64,000 nucleotides of DNA from an uncultured Eubacteriales bacterium (GCA_910577755.1 CAJTNL010000002.1:62001-126000); one strand, 5' to 3'; numbered from the stretch's first letter, positions 25,301 through 34,108 are shown. The notes: a model not told the origin generated them from the sequence alone. Program-made: numbers and translations.

Positions 25301-27781
25301 AGAGCAATTTAAATGCAGCAGATTTGTATTCTTACTTACATCCAGTGTTGTTAGTTGGTTGGAATAGCAATTTAAATGCGCCAAATTAGTATTTTTGCTT
25401 ACATCCAATGTTTTTAGTTGATTGGAATTACAGTTTAACGTAGTTAATGCAGTGTTTTTTGTTAAATGCAGTGTTGTCAATTGATTAGATTGGCAGTCTA
25501 GTGTTGTTAAAGCAGTGTTGTGGCTTATATCCAATTCTGCTAGTTGATTTTTACTGCAATTTAAGTCTGTTAACTCAGCAAAATATTCAATACCTTGCAG
25601 GTAAGTAATATTGCGGGAAGCAACAGAAATATTGTAAATGCTCTGTAATTCATTCATTGTCAGGTATCCGTCTCTTCCGCTTCGGTTATAAATATATGCA
25701 TAAAATTCTGCATCTGGAAAATTATTCGTACATACATGTAAAGAAAAATTGGATGGGTGTACACATGCGGATACTCCGTTTACCATCATCAAAATATGCT
25801 TTCGGCAAGCAGTATGGTCGGTGGCTGGTTTCACGTTAACATTTATTGTTCGGGTAAGTGTTTTTCCATTTTGTAGTGTTGCTGTAACAGTCGCCTGAGT
25901 GTTACCTGCCGCTACTCCGGTCATTTGACCTGTATTGGCGTTCACTGTTACAATATTTTGATTGTTACTGCTCCATTGATAAGTTGCAGTGTCGCCATGA
26001 TTAGCAGGCCATAAGCTTGCATTTACAAAGGCAAAAGAACCAATATCTAATTGAACGTTTTCTGTATCTACTTGTATGCTTGTCGCCGATATAGAAGGTA
26101 CGGTTACTTTTAATGTAATAGTATCCGCTGTAGAACCAGTTACTTCAAGTTTAATGCCGCTGTTTTTACCATTACTGTAATATAATGTAGTATTATTCCA
26201 TTCACTGTCATAATTTACCTCGGTTAATGTTTTACCAAATGTGTTGCCTACCGTGGGCAATACTACGGCATCTTTTAGAGGACTTAATCCTGAGCCAAGC
26301 AAAAATTCTCCAGGGCGTAAAACAAATATGTAGTCCCTTTGACCATCGTCTGAGCCATTGATATTTGTATGATATTTTGAATTAATACGATAAACAATAA
26401 ATCCATCCGCACGCCCGTTTAATTCAGTTGATAAAGGATATTTCCCTTTTTCATAAAACTCGACCATAAAATATTCTTGGCTATTCATGGGTGAGACTAT
26501 TTTATATGATGTTACTTCATTACTATCTTGATATTTCGGTCGGTTAATGGTAATTGTATCGCTTACATTAAGCTGGGGGATTGTTCCGCCCCACTTCAGG
26601 TGATCACGCGACAAAATGCTGAGCATACCTGCCGGATAATAATGATCGTCAGTTGACATGATGTCATAAAACCCAACGGGTACACCGTTGTTATAACCGC
26701 GGTATAAGTCTGGTAAATTCAGCGTATGCATAAACTCATGGTGAACAGTAGCATAACGTGCATAATTTAGTTTTAATTGGTTAAGGTTCGTAGTTTTTGA
26801 GCCATTGTGAGCAAACAAACTATTGGGTTGGTTAGGATCATATGTATTAATTAAATTATACGAACCAATTTTTTTTCCTGCAATCATTGTTTTCATTGTT
26901 GAAGTTATTTGATGAGACCACAATAAATCATCCCAATCTATTATAGATGTATCGTTCTCAGTGCCGCGGCTTTCAACAAAAAAAACCACAGAGTCAATAT
27001 ATCCGTCTTCATTGATATCCAATTGATCGCCTGAATACAGATTTTCAATAGATGCAGCAGCAGCTCTAAGAGTTTCTTCAATGAGTTCATTTTCTCTATA
27101 AGTTAATGATTTTGGATTATTAGAATCATCGATATTCGGATCATAGCCATCCGGATTAGAATGCGTTTCTTTCAGATAGTAATTATAGGAATGGCTCGCG
27201 GTGTGAGAAACAACTTGACCGGCATTGTTTTTTGGAAAAACAGAACCGTTAATTTGATAAAAGCCATAACTAAATTTATTCATATATTCTTTTAAAGATA
27301 CTACTGGAGTTTCACGTTGGTTACGGATGTTAGTACCACCGCTGTTTAAAACCATATCAATGGCTTTTAAAGTTTTTTCATCATCTATATCTACATCAGT
27401 CATATCGGGAAATTCAATTAGTATTGCAAGATATTGAAGTGTTTTAGGTTGGCTGGAAGCCCGACTTGATATTTGTGGCTGTTCTACCAGAGAGTGCATC
27501 TCTTTTGTATGCTCCCATCCATACGTATCAGTACGATTTTCTAAATGTAATGGTTTAGTGTTTTCTGTTGCGACTTCCCTTTCATGAATTTGCTTGAAAT
27601 CTTCTGTTATAGTACTTTCAGTAGGTTGGGCGATATTTTCAACAGTTGTGTTGGAATTAATGTTATTGGGTGGTCCGAGTGTTGTTGCGTTTGCTAAAGG
27701 AACTGGTATGATTCCCAGTATTAGGGACAATGTAAGTGAGATAATGCCGATTTTAATTTTTTTCATAATTTTTTTCAACAT
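22313..27781 (-). CDS. Giant secreted M6-family metalloprotease with Ig-like, leucine-rich and C-terminal repeat domains
   Basis: A 1822-residue exoprotein. A signal peptide occupies about 1-32 (IISLTLSLILGIIPVPLANA). An M6 (immune inhibitor A-like) protease domain spans about 115-540, with the zinc motif HEFMH near residue 350 followed by LNLPDLY. A bacterial Ig-like (BIG2) domain lies at about 565-650, then an EF-hand/dockerin-like spacer (SGRDGYLTMNELQSI). Eleven 21-residue leucine-rich repeats of the NQLTTLDVSKNT type follow at about 730-960, then a linker domain. Four repeats of about 180 residues (from about 1056, 1238, 1421 and 1604) each hold LRPGKxGYPQT, YLYFW, YFDQ and EIPGYVxV. A fifth repeat stops after its first few residues. 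No LPXTG anchor. It likely acts on host or mucosal proteins (inference). The ATG at 27781 directly abuts AAAGG; the ATG at 27766 is an alternative. Confidence 0.88.
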   Translation of the reverse strand: MLKKIMKKIKIGIISLTLSLILGIIPVPLANATTLGPPNNINSNTTVENIAQPTESTITEDFKQIHEREVATENTKPLHLENRTDTYGWEHTKEMHSLVEQPQISSRASSQPKTLQYLAILIEFPDMTDVDIDDEKTLKAIDMVLNSGGTNIRNQRETPVVSLKEYMNKFSYGFYQINGSVFPKNNAGQVVSHTASHSYNYYLKETHSNPDGYDPNIDDSNNPKSLTYRENELIEETLRAAAASIENLYSGDQLDINEDGYIDSVVFFVESRGTENDTSIIDWDDLLWSHQITSTMKTMIAGKKIGSYNLINTYDPNQPNSLFAHNGSKTTNLNQLKLNYARYATVHHEFMHTLNLPDLYRGYNNGVPVGFYDIMSTDDHYYPAGMLSILSRDHLKWGGTIPQLNVSDTITINRPKYQDSNEVTSYKIVSPMNSQEYFMVEFYEKGKYPLSTELNGRADGFIVYRINSKYHTNINGSDDGQRDYIFVLRPGEFLLGSGLSPLKDAVVLPTVGNTFGKTLTEVNYDSEWNNTTLYYSNGKNSGIKLEVTGSTADTITLKVTVPSISATSIQVDTENVQLDIGSFAFVNASLWPANHGDTATYQWSSNNQNIVTVNANTGQMTGVAAGNTQATVTATLQNGKTLTRTINVNVKPATDHTACRKHILMMVNGVSACVHPSNFSLHVCTNNFPDAEFYAYIYNRSGRDGYLTMNELQSIYNISVASRNITYLQGIEYFAELTDLNCSKNQLAELDISHNTALTTLDCQSNQLTTLHLTKNTALTTLNCNSNQLKTLDVSKNTNLAHLNCYSNQLTTLDVSKNTNLLHLNCSDNQLTTLDVSKHGRLLYLYCYSNQLKKLDVNQNTDLTRLYCYDNQLDKLDITMNTKLTELDCESNQLKELNVSQNTNLTRLYCDENKLTELDISRNTSLTILYCYSNQLTILDVSKNTALRRLECYDNQLATLNLTNHQWLNRVNLSNQNLTLPAQYQNDKWIIDLSESIPRDTLGRISISDPTYRYDSGTGIVQFNGSGHPVSFSYQYDTGKTDTTMTVQVNINAPPYAEGTGNLGTNASFNGETVSLSRALYTFTASNNESYSVSGQTTTGETVYLQLRPGKPGYPQTIGGPVSITLEENNDGSFYIKSTSSYYTGYLYFWRDNKNYFDQQYRTDNDCKFLIYRCGTNSETTSFEVPGYVKVKNKQEIISGNQYLIVAKVKDGYYALYPSNSINNKYSHVIKINSAKISDGMGNLGSDAGFTEQMVSLRNALYTFTANNGGYTVTAHTTSGETVNLCLRGGNAGYPQTTGNPGIISLIENNDGSFYIKSSSPGYTGYLYFWRENNKLYFDQSVELGYTYNKRFYLYHLAEIGETPSNEVPGYVQVTKSNAVISGGQYLIVAEAEGACYALYPSSTTNNRYSSVIRVNSVGLENGTGNLGNNISFTGQTVSLSNSLYTFTSNSSGYTVSAQTNSGQTVSLCLRPGKAGYPQTTDSRGIITLTQNNDGTFYIKSSSREYNGYLYFWQDASKLYFDQTLTNNSEDYNNKFLLFRPAIEGEKSSTEIPGYVWVNNANAITNGGQYLIVTEAHNTYYALHPSNDTNNKYSHVIKINPPLLLPSGTCNLGTDNKFNGPIVSLKNALYDFTNSDNKCTISSKISSGKKVTLCLRPGKASYPQTTNSTCNTRLYATTQNHSFMINTFTDQYDGFLYFYHDSNKLYFDQTTQYDQNDVNQNFFLYRPAAANEKSSTEIPGYVRVTSYQTIGSGKQYLITTEVNGNYYGLYPSNSSNNPYAHVMKINSDQTDSFANQLNNLGMDDVFTYIFYFIYLWQINNGQ

Positions 27782-28401
27782 CCTTTCACATATTTGTATA
27801 TTTTAATAATAATATATATTGTAACAGAAAAAAATACCAGAATCAACAAATGTGACAAATATTTTACAAAAAATCTTTTTTTATTTTCACTATTATATTT
27901 GATTATATGCTTTTATCTGAATCTTAGAATTTTCACCTAATCTTTCAATTATTCTATTTATTTATACATGACGTCCTATGCAGTGATAATACTTTGCAGT
28001 TCTAAACTTATTTGTACATAAAAAGAAGAACCGATTTTAATATGAATCATGTTGCCTGCCCATTCTCAACTATTTCCGCATACTATTGTAAATATATATT
28101 TTTATAATCGTATATCATGAAAAATTAAATAATGTCTATAATACAAAAGGTATGGACATTTTTGTTAATTAGTGTTATGTTAAAAAAGAATAACGTAGAT
28201 CAAGATAGAAATTTTACACTTTATAAAAATGAATATATTTGTTATCTATGTAAATAATGCAATTTGCAGTAGGATACTGTATCTACGTAGTTATAATCCA
28301 TGTAAAATTATATGTCACAAAATGTTCATATGAAAATGCTATAATACATATAAAAATAGAATCCGAATATATAGGTATATACATGTAGAAAAGGTGATGG
28401 A
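27782..28401. other. Divergent intergenic region
   Basis: About 620 nt of AT-rich DNA between the divergently transcribed protease and P-type ATPase. A TATAAT at 28351-28356 is a plausible -10 for the ATPase but lacks a good -35. No ORF, riboswitch or long repeat seen. Confidence 0.4.
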
Positions 28402-30771
28402 ATGGAACAAAAGCAACGGATAATCCCTGATGTTAAAATGGGCCTTACTTCAAAGCAGGTAGCGGCTCAAAAAGCCAAAGGTTTCAAAAATGAAGTAACC
28501 AAAAAAATATCCAAATCTACCGGACAAATTATAAAAGACAATGTTTGCACGTTGTTCAATTTGTTTAATCTTATTATTGCAATTGCGTTGGCATGTGTTG
28601 GCGCATGGAGTAATTTATTGTTTATAGTTATTATTATTGCTAATGTTTTAATTGCAATCATCCAGGAATTGCGTGCAAAAAAATTAGTGGATCAACTGTC
28701 ACTATTGTCTGTACCTCATGCAAGAGTGCTACGAGATGGCAAGGAGCAGGAAGTACCTGTGGAGGATTTAGTTTTAGATGACGTTATTTGTTTATATGCC
28801 GGTCAACAAATTTGTGCTGATGCTGTTATTTTAGAGGGGCATGCAGAGATTAATGAGTCGTTGCTTACGGGAGAATCAGATCCAATCAACAAAGGTTATG
28901 GAGATCATGTGCTGTCGGGTAGTTTTGTTATTAGTGGTAAATGCTTTGCAAAAGTAGAGCATATTGGTAATGATAATTATGCTACGCAAATTGCTCATGA
29001 AGCCAAAAAAATGAAACAAGTTGAATCTGAATTGGTTACATCTATGAAAAAAGTAACACGCTTTACTGGTTTTTTAATTATACCTTTGGGAGTTATATTA
29101 TTCCTAGAAGCATTTTTTCTGCAGGGGGGAGATGCGGCATGGTCTGTAATTTCGACAGCGGCAGGTTTGTTGGGTATGCTGCCGAAAGGTTTAATGTTAC
29201 TTATCAGCATAAGTTTAGCCGTAGGAGTAGGCCGATTGGCAAAACAGAAGGTATTGGTACAAGAACTGTATGCCCTTGAAACTCTTGCCCATGTTGATGT
29301 ATTATGTTTGGACAAAACTGGAACCATTACACAGGGGAATATGAAAGTAGAGACTGTTTATAATTTAATGTCGCAGGATGTCCCATGGTATGAGGACGCA
29401 ATCGGTTCCTTTTTGCATTATACCGACGATAATAATGCTACGTTTAAAGCGGTGCAAAATTATTATAGTGAAAGTGCGAGGTATACACCTACCCACATGA
29501 TACCATTTTCTTCACAAAGAAAATGGAGCGCTATGACTTTTGAGGGTATTGGTACTTTGGTATTAGGTGCGCCGGAGCGTTTAATGAACACTGCGCTGCC
29601 TAATAAAATTCAGCAGAAAATTGAAAGTGGTAACCGTGTGATTTTAGTTGGTGTTACAAGAAATGTTGTTACAGCAGATGATCCGCTGACAAATGTGATA
29701 CCGTTGAAAGCTATTGTGATTACCGATCCGGTTCGTGAAAATGCTAAGGCAACTTTCGATTATTTTAAACGTGAGGGTGTTACGATTAAGGTGATTTCTG
29801 GTGATAATCCGGCAACAGTGGCGGCGATTGCAAAGAAAGCTGGTTTAGAGGGTGCTGATAATTATATTGACATGAGCAACATTGAGACACAAGATCAACT
29901 AATAAAAGCTGCAAGACAATATTCAGTGTTTGGCCGCGTTTCACCGCAACAAAAGAAAATGCTGGTACAGGCTTTGCAAAAATGTGGACATAAGGTTGCC
30001 ATGACAGGTGACGGAGTTAATGATATTTTAGCATTACGTGAAGCGAATTGTAGCATTGCAATTGCAGAGGGTAGTGATGCTGCGAGACAAGTCTCGCAAT
30101 TGGTGCTGTTAAATTCAGATTTTTCATCATTGCCGTATGTATTGCGTGAGGGGAGACGTGTTGTAAATAATATTACACGTGTAGCAGGTGTTTTCTTTGT
30201 AAAAACATTTTACTCTGTTTTGTTATCTATAATTTGTGTTTGCACAAATCAGTCGTTTCCATTTTTGCCGATTCAAATTACACTGATTGATTTGATAATC
30301 GAGGGTTATCCAGCATTCTTTATATCGTTTGAGCCAGATGGTAGAAAGGTTAAAGGGAGTTTTTTGCCATCTGTATTCAGGCGGGCAATACCAAATGCTG
30401 TGGCAACAACAATTGGTGTGGCAGTGTTGTTTTTTATTACCCCATTATTTGGTGTATCGTTGGAGCTGACGAATACTATTATGTATTTGTTGGTAGGGGT
30501 TGTGGGGATTGCTGCCGTATTTAAGGCGTGCTATCCGTTTAATTGGTTGCGCGGATTTTTATTTATTTCTATGATATTGGGTTATTTTACAGCTACATTT
30601 CTCTTTAAAGATATGTTGCATTTACAGATACCATCGTTAAAAGCGATTCTAATTTTTGCAGTTGCAGTGGCTGGAAGTATCATGGTTGAGCGTATTGTGG
30701 CACTAATTACAAATGTAATTTATAAAAATACTATTTCTAAAGCCAAGAAAAAGCGGTTTGTTAATAGATGA
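28402..30771 (+). CDS. Cation-translocating P-type ATPase (CtpE-like)
   Basis: A 789-residue membrane pump with no N-terminal heavy-metal domain. It shows the A-domain TGES in ESLLTGESD, the phosphorylation motif DKTGTIT (Asp near residue 305), the nucleotide domain and the hinge TGDGVNDILALREA. About ten transmembrane helices are visible: two near 45-90, two near 220-285, six after 595. The GLTSKQVAAQKAKG start and VDVLCLDKTGTITQGN region look like the CtpE-type group of calcium-associated pumps. The M4 motif here reads PKGLMLL, not the PEGL of classical calcium ATPases, so the cation is not certain. A strong terminator follows, so it is monocistronic. Confidence 0.88.
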   Translation: MEQKQRIIPDVKMGLTSKQVAAQKAKGFKNEVTKKISKSTGQIIKDNVCTLFNLFNLIIAIALACVGAWSNLLFIVIIIANVLIAIIQELRAKKLVDQLSLLSVPHARVLRDGKEQEVPVEDLVLDDVICLYAGQQICADAVILEGHAEINESLLTGESDPINKGYGDHVLSGSFVISGKCFAKVEHIGNDNYATQIAHEAKKMKQVESELVTSMKKVTRFTGFLIIPLGVILFLEAFFLQGGDAAWSVISTAAGLLGMLPKGLMLLISISLAVGVGRLAKQKVLVQELYALETLAHVDVLCLDKTGTITQGNMKVETVYNLMSQDVPWYEDAIGSFLHYTDDNNATFKAVQNYYSESARYTPTHMIPFSSQRKWSAMTFEGIGTLVLGAPERLMNTALPNKIQQKIESGNRVILVGVTRNVVTADDPLTNVIPLKAIVITDPVRENAKATFDYFKREGVTIKVISGDNPATVAAIAKKAGLEGADNYIDMSNIETQDQLIKAARQYSVFGRVSPQQKKMLVQALQKCGHKVAMTGDGVNDILALREANCSIAIAEGSDAARQVSQLVLLNSDFSSLPYVLREGRRVVNNITRVAGVFFVKTFYSVLLSIICVCTNQSFPFLPIQITLIDLIIEGYPAFFISFEPDGRKVKGSFLPSVFRRAIPNAVATTIGVAVLFFITPLFGVSLELTNTIMYLLVGVVGIAAVFKACYPFNWLRGFLFISMILGYFTATFLFKDMLHLQIPSLKAILIFAVAVAGSIMVERIVALITNVIYKNTISKAKKKRFVNR

Positions 30772-30813
30772 TAAAAGAGCAGACACTACATTATGGGTGT
30801 CTGCTCTTTTATC
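30770..30813. terminator. Terminator after the P-type ATPase
   Basis: A perfect 17-bp stem, GATAAAAGAGCAGACAC (30770-30786) with its complement (30797-30813), around a 10-nt loop. A/T tracts lie on both sides. Confidence 0.92.
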
Positions 30814-30839
30814 ATCTATTTATGTTATAATAATTTAAC

Positions 30840-30868
30840 TTGTGGGATAATTACATTTTTGTTATAAT
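30840..30868 (+). promoter_or_regulatory. Likely pyrE promoter
   Basis: Perfect TATAAT (30863-30868) with TTGTGG 17 nt upstream (30840-30845). It lies about 30 nt before the pyrE start. No PyrR-type attenuator is visible in the short leader. Confidence 0.55.
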
Positions 30869-30900
30869 ACATACATCAGAGTGAAAGGAATGGTGAATAC

Positions 30901-31566
30901 ATGCTTTCTACAGAGAAAAAAGAGTTTATTGAGTTCATGATGTCTGCCGATGTATTGCGCTTTGGAGATTTTATTACCAAAAGCGGACGGAATACACCGT
31001 ATTTTGTCAATACAGGAAATTATAAAACAGGTATGCAAAGCTTTAAATTAGGTGGTTTTTACGGGACTTTTATAACAAAAACTATCGGTAATAAATTTGA
31101 CGCTATGTTTGGACCCGCATATAAGGGCATTCCACTGGTGACTGCCACCGCTGGTGCTTTGGCACGGGAGTATGGAATTGATAAGCCGTATTTTTTTAAT
31201 CGCAAAGAAATAAAAGACCACGGTGAAGGCGGAAATACGGTTGGGTATCAGCCAAAAGACGGGGATCGTATCATCATTGTTGAGGATGTGATTACGGCCG
31301 GTACGGCTATTCGTGAGATTATGCCAATTTTGAAAGAGTGCGGCGATATACAGGTAACTGACATGTTTATCTCTGTAAATCGTTGTGAAATGGGCAAAAT
31401 TCCTGGAAAAACAGCGGTTACAGAAGTTGGGGAGGAATTCGGCATTCAAGTTCATGCGCTGATTACCGTACAGGATATTTACTCATATTTAAAGGAGCAG
31501 GAAACCGACAGAAACCTTTTAAATGCAATGAAAGCATATATGGATCAGTTCTGCGTATTTGCATAA
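30901..31566 (+). CDS. pyrE: Orotate phosphoribosyltransferase
   Basis: Makes OMP from orotate and PRPP in de novo pyrimidine synthesis. The 221-residue type I phosphoribosyltransferase has the PRPP-binding loop IIIVEDVITAGTAI (about residue 122). Family segments SGRNTPYFVNTGNY and FGPAYKGIPL are near the N-terminus, and FNRKEIKDHGEGG forms the flexible catalytic loop. No other pyrimidine gene is adjacent, so it appears to be transcribed alone. Confidence 0.95.
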   Translation: MLSTEKKEFIEFMMSADVLRFGDFITKSGRNTPYFVNTGNYKTGMQSFKLGGFYGTFITKTIGNKFDAMFGPAYKGIPLVTATAGALAREYGIDKPYFFNRKEIKDHGEGGNTVGYQPKDGDRIIIVEDVITAGTAIREIMPILKECGDIQVTDMFISVNRCEMGKIPGKTAVTEVGEEFGIQVHALITVQDIYSYLKEQETDRNLLNAMKAYMDQFCVFA

Positions 31567-31673
31567 AATATTAAATTGCTATATTTTATATGCTACAGTG
31601 TACGAGATGTATCGGAATCTGCCGTTTTTGCATAGGATAATTAGGGAGTGTGGTGTGAAAATATGTACAGGCG

Positions 31674-32162
31674 GTGGTGAAAATCGATTATATACAGTAT
31701 GGTGAAGGGGTGGATATTTCTCAATTACCAAAAGAAATACAAGAACAGTTGGCAATTTTAAATCGCAGTCAGTCATTGACCATGATTATCATTGCTGGTA
31801 TTTTAATGAGATATAAAAGTATGGATTTGCAGAAACAACAGTTAATTTGCAACGCTTTATGTCCTGAACAAGCTGAGTCGGACAGTGGTACCGATGCTCT
31901 GCAAATGCAGGTTGCATCATCACTAATAATTCTATATGCATTGTTTGCGTTTAATCATCAATCACAAAACTTGCTGCAGGAGGCTTGTGAAAGCGGTAAT
32001 GCAACGAAAGGGTTAAAATTAGAATTGACATTGAGCGAAATAAGTATCCTAATTGCACTTATTCGCTTCTTTCAGCTTGTAAAAACAGATGAAAATGTGC
32101 AAAATTCAGAAACATCTGTTTTATCTGCAGAGGAGCTGGAGGGGCTTGAACCGGATATTTAA
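31674..32162 (+). CDS. Conserved-looking protein of unknown function
   Basis: A 162-residue acidic protein that I do not recognise. It has three hydrophobic helical stretches (LTMIIIAGILM, VASSLIILYALFAF, ISILIALIRFF) separated by polar regions, and a Glu-rich C-terminus. These look amphipathic or buried rather than clearly membrane-spanning. In-frame starts are GTG 31674 or 31677 with only a weak AGGCGG behind them, since a TGA lies just upstream. A shared terminator follows. Confidence 0.6.
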   Translation: MVKIDYIQYGEGVDISQLPKEIQEQLAILNRSQSLTMIIIAGILMRYKSMDLQKQQLICNALCPEQAESDSGTDALQMQVASSLIILYALFAFNHQSQNLLQEACESGNATKGLKLELTLSEISILIALIRFFQLVKTDENVQNSETSVLSAEELEGLEPDI

Positions 32163-32215
32163 AAAATTAAAAAAAACTGAGAGCTATTTAGCTCTCAGTT
32201 TTTTTAATTTTTTAG
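32163..32215. terminator. Bidirectional terminator
   Basis: ACTGAGAGCT-ATTT-AGCTCTCAGT flanked by long A and T tracts on both sides. It serves the upstream unknown gene and the convergent gerQ. Confidence 0.92.
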
Positions 32216-32652
32216 CGGCGTTGGTTTCTTATATTACGCGGTTGATTGGGGGTTCTGTTATTGTTATTTAATATATTGTAGTTACCGCTAGGACGATCTC
32301 CAGGAAAATAAAAATAAATAAATTTTATAGAAAAAATATCACAAACAATAAAGTCTTTTTCTATATCGTCATATAGCGTTACATAGCTGGTTCCAACAAA
32401 GTACAGTAAACCCTGTTTGCGCATAATTTGTTCAGTACCAATTAAAAACTCTATGACAACGTATTCGCCAATATTTTGGTAAAGAATGCGTTGCATGGAT
32501 CCTATCATTTCAGGTGAATCAAATACCTGCTGAGGTGGCGTATTAAAATCATTCATTTGGCTGGATCCATCAGAATTTCTTTGATAATTTGCATTTGGAT
32601 CGTTGGCACCAAACTTCATTTTGAGTTCATGCTCATTGTGAATAGGACACAT
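32212..32652 (-). CDS. gerQ: GerQ-like spore coat protein
   Basis: A 146-residue protein with a polar Asn/Gln/Pro-rich N-terminal third. The compact core (MQRILYQNIGEYVVIEFLIG, KQGLLYFVGTSYVTLYD, FIVCDIFSIKFIYFYFP) matches the small beta-rich layout of GerQ, and a basic Asn-rich tail follows. In Bacillus, GerQ is a cross-linked spore coat protein needed to place the CwlJ cortex hydrolase, and it is encoded directly after cwlJ. The same gene order here (17-nt gap) is the main support, because overall identity cannot be judged by eye. It is probably transcribed in the mother cell late in sporulation. Confidence 0.7.
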   Translation of the reverse strand: MCPIHNEHELKMKFGANDPNANYQRNSDGSSQMNDFNTPPQQVFDSPEMIGSMQRILYQNIGEYVVIEFLIGTEQIMRKQGLLYFVGTSYVTLYDDIEKDFIVCDIFSIKFIYFYFPGDRPSGNYNILNNNNRTPNQPRNIRNQRR

Positions 32653-32669
32653 AAAATACCTCCATGTTA

Positions 32670-33104
32670 TTATGTTGCGGCATATGCCTCTGTTGGGTTA
32701 TAAAAGCAGTGGTCGCCAATTCGAATCACAAATTCACCTACATTTGTTGGAAAGTTTGGTCTGCAGGAGGGTGAAAACGGATTGAAAAACCACAGTGCAA
32801 AACCTAAGTTTGTGAGTCGGTTTCCTGCAATTGCCCAATTAGCAATATCATATTCAATTTGACTAGGACGCATATTATATATATTTTGTGAGTTGTATGA
32901 TCCGCCTACGGTTTCCATTGCACATACAAATTGCCTTTGCTGAAACACAACTTCACGAATAGTATTTAACCGTCCATATTCACCGTAAGTAATATTCACA
33001 CGGTTCATAATGATACAGGCAACAGCGCGCATGCCGTTATCTCCTTCTCCACCGGCTTCACATTGTATGGTACGTGCTAATATTTCTAAATCAGATAAAG
33101 CCAT
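32670..33104 (-). CDS. cwlJ: Spore cortex-lytic cell wall hydrolase
   Basis: A 144-residue member of the SleB/CwlJ hydrolase family that degrades spore cortex peptidoglycan during germination. It shows the catalytic Glu motif RTIQCEAGGEGDNGMRAVACIIMNRV, the conserved VVFQQRQFVCAM and the ALWFFNP region. It has no signal peptide or binding domain, as for CwlJ (SleB is secreted and longer). It lies first of a two-gene unit with the GerQ-like gene, showing that the organism forms spores. Confidence 0.9.
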   Translation of the reverse strand: MALSDLEILARTIQCEAGGEGDNGMRAVACIIMNRVNITYGEYGRLNTIREVVFQQRQFVCAMETVGGSYNSQNIYNMRPSQIEYDIANWAIAGNRLTNLGFALWFFNPFSPSCRPNFPTNVGEFVIRIGDHCFYNPTEAYAAT

Positions 33105-33196
33105 TGCAACACTCCTTCCCTTATATTTTCGATCTTTATTTGATTAACTATATGCAAAATCTATCGTATTCATTCCATAAATTATTTATATATAAA

Positions 33197-33226
33197 AAAT
33201 AAGATGTCGTCATAGACATCTTATTT
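33197..33226. terminator. Terminator between mltG and cwlJ
   Basis: AAATAAGATGTC (33197-33208) pairs with GACATCTTATTT (33215-33226). It ends the minus-strand mltG transcript before cwlJ. Confidence 0.85.
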
Positions 33227-33238
33227 CTGGGGGTGTGC

Positions 33239-34108
33239 TTACTCATATTGTACACCAAATTGAGCGATGGCGGCTTGATGTTCTTCATATGTGACGGAAT
33301 AATGGTTTTCATTGTCCTTGCCAAAGAAAAAGTATAAGGCATCTGTTTGTGCGGGGTTGCGCACAGCGTTGATTGCATCGGCTCCAGGACTGCAAATGGG
33401 GCCGGCCGGTAATGCCTGGCATTTATAGGTATTAAATAAAGCTGCGTATTTTGAGGTATCTCCTAACAGTGGATTGTCGGTAACGTAATTGTTAATATAT
33501 TCTCTAGTGGAATCCATTTGCAAAGGCAACCCATTATTTAAACGATTATAAATAATCCCTGCAACCATTGCCATATGATTGGGACTGCGTGTTTCCATTT
33601 GAACAATAGATGCAATAATTAGTTGTTCGTCGGTCAATGTCGCACCGGTGTTGTTACGATATGCATTTAACATAGCAATCAGTATATTCTGTGGATCTTC
33701 CCCTTTTTTAAATGTGTAGGTAGCAGGATATAGGTAGCCTTCCATCACAAATGCACGGTTGTTGTCTGCGGGTACAGTAACAGATTTAGGGCGGTAGCTC
33801 TGGCATACCTGATAAAATTCCTCTGCTGTGCAAATTTCGTTGGCTTCCAATCGTTTTGCAATCAAATCCCATGTAAAACCTTCTGGAATGGTAATAGTTA
33901 CTTCTTGAGTGTTTAGCCCTGAAGACGGGGAACGGGAAGAAACCGAAGATGAAGTGGGTACGCTATTTTCTGGACCAGTTTGACTGTTCGTAGTGTGAGG
34001 TTGAGAAGCAGTTGATTCTTTTATGTTCTTATCGGCGGCACATCCTGAAATCACAAATGTGAATACAAGCAGCGATGCAGCAGCTATTACGGCAAGTTTT
34101 TGTTTCAT
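33239..34108 (-). CDS. mltG: Endolytic transglycosylase MltG-like lipoprotein
   Basis: A 289-residue YceG/MltG-family enzyme that cuts nascent glycan strands at the membrane. It has a lipoprotein signal (VFTFVISGC, lipid Cys at about 22) in place of the usual transmembrane helix, a Ser/Thr-rich linker, and a LysM-like start (VTIPEGFTWDLIAKRL). The catalytic domain has MEGYLYPATYTF, ASIVQMET with the conserved catalytic Glu, and NTYKCQALPAGPICSPGADAINAV. The usual EKET reads QMET here, so the first Glu is Gln while the second is kept. The end YFFFGKDNENHYSVTYEEH is typical. Confidence 0.92.
   Translation of the reverse strand: MKQKLAVIAAASLLVFTFVISGCAADKNIKESTASQPHTTNSQTGPENSVPTSSSVSSRSPSSGLNTQEVTITIPEGFTWDLIAKRLEANEICTAEEFYQVCQSYRPKSVTVPADNNRAFVMEGYLYPATYTFKKGEDPQNILIAMLNAYRNNTGATLTDEQLIIASIVQMETRSPNHMAMVAGIIYNRLNNGLPLQMDSTREYINNYVTDNPLLGDTSKYAALFNTYKCQALPAGPICSPGADAINAVRNPAQTDALYFFFGKDNENHYSVTYEEHQAAIAQFGVQYE

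Noticed and set aside
25009..25389. 126-residue plus-strand ORF with repeated LLV-type motifs
   Set aside because: It is the antisense shadow of the leucine-rich repeats and has no ribosome site.
24850..25560. Regular short repeats resembling a CRISPR array
   Set aside because: The spacing is 63 nt, in frame, and encodes the 21-residue leucine-rich repeats of the protease. There are no unique spacers and no cas genes.
33239..34108. Catalytically dead MltG because EKET reads QMET
   Set aside because: By the E. coli MltG numbering I recall, the catalytic Glu is the second one (E218), which is kept here.
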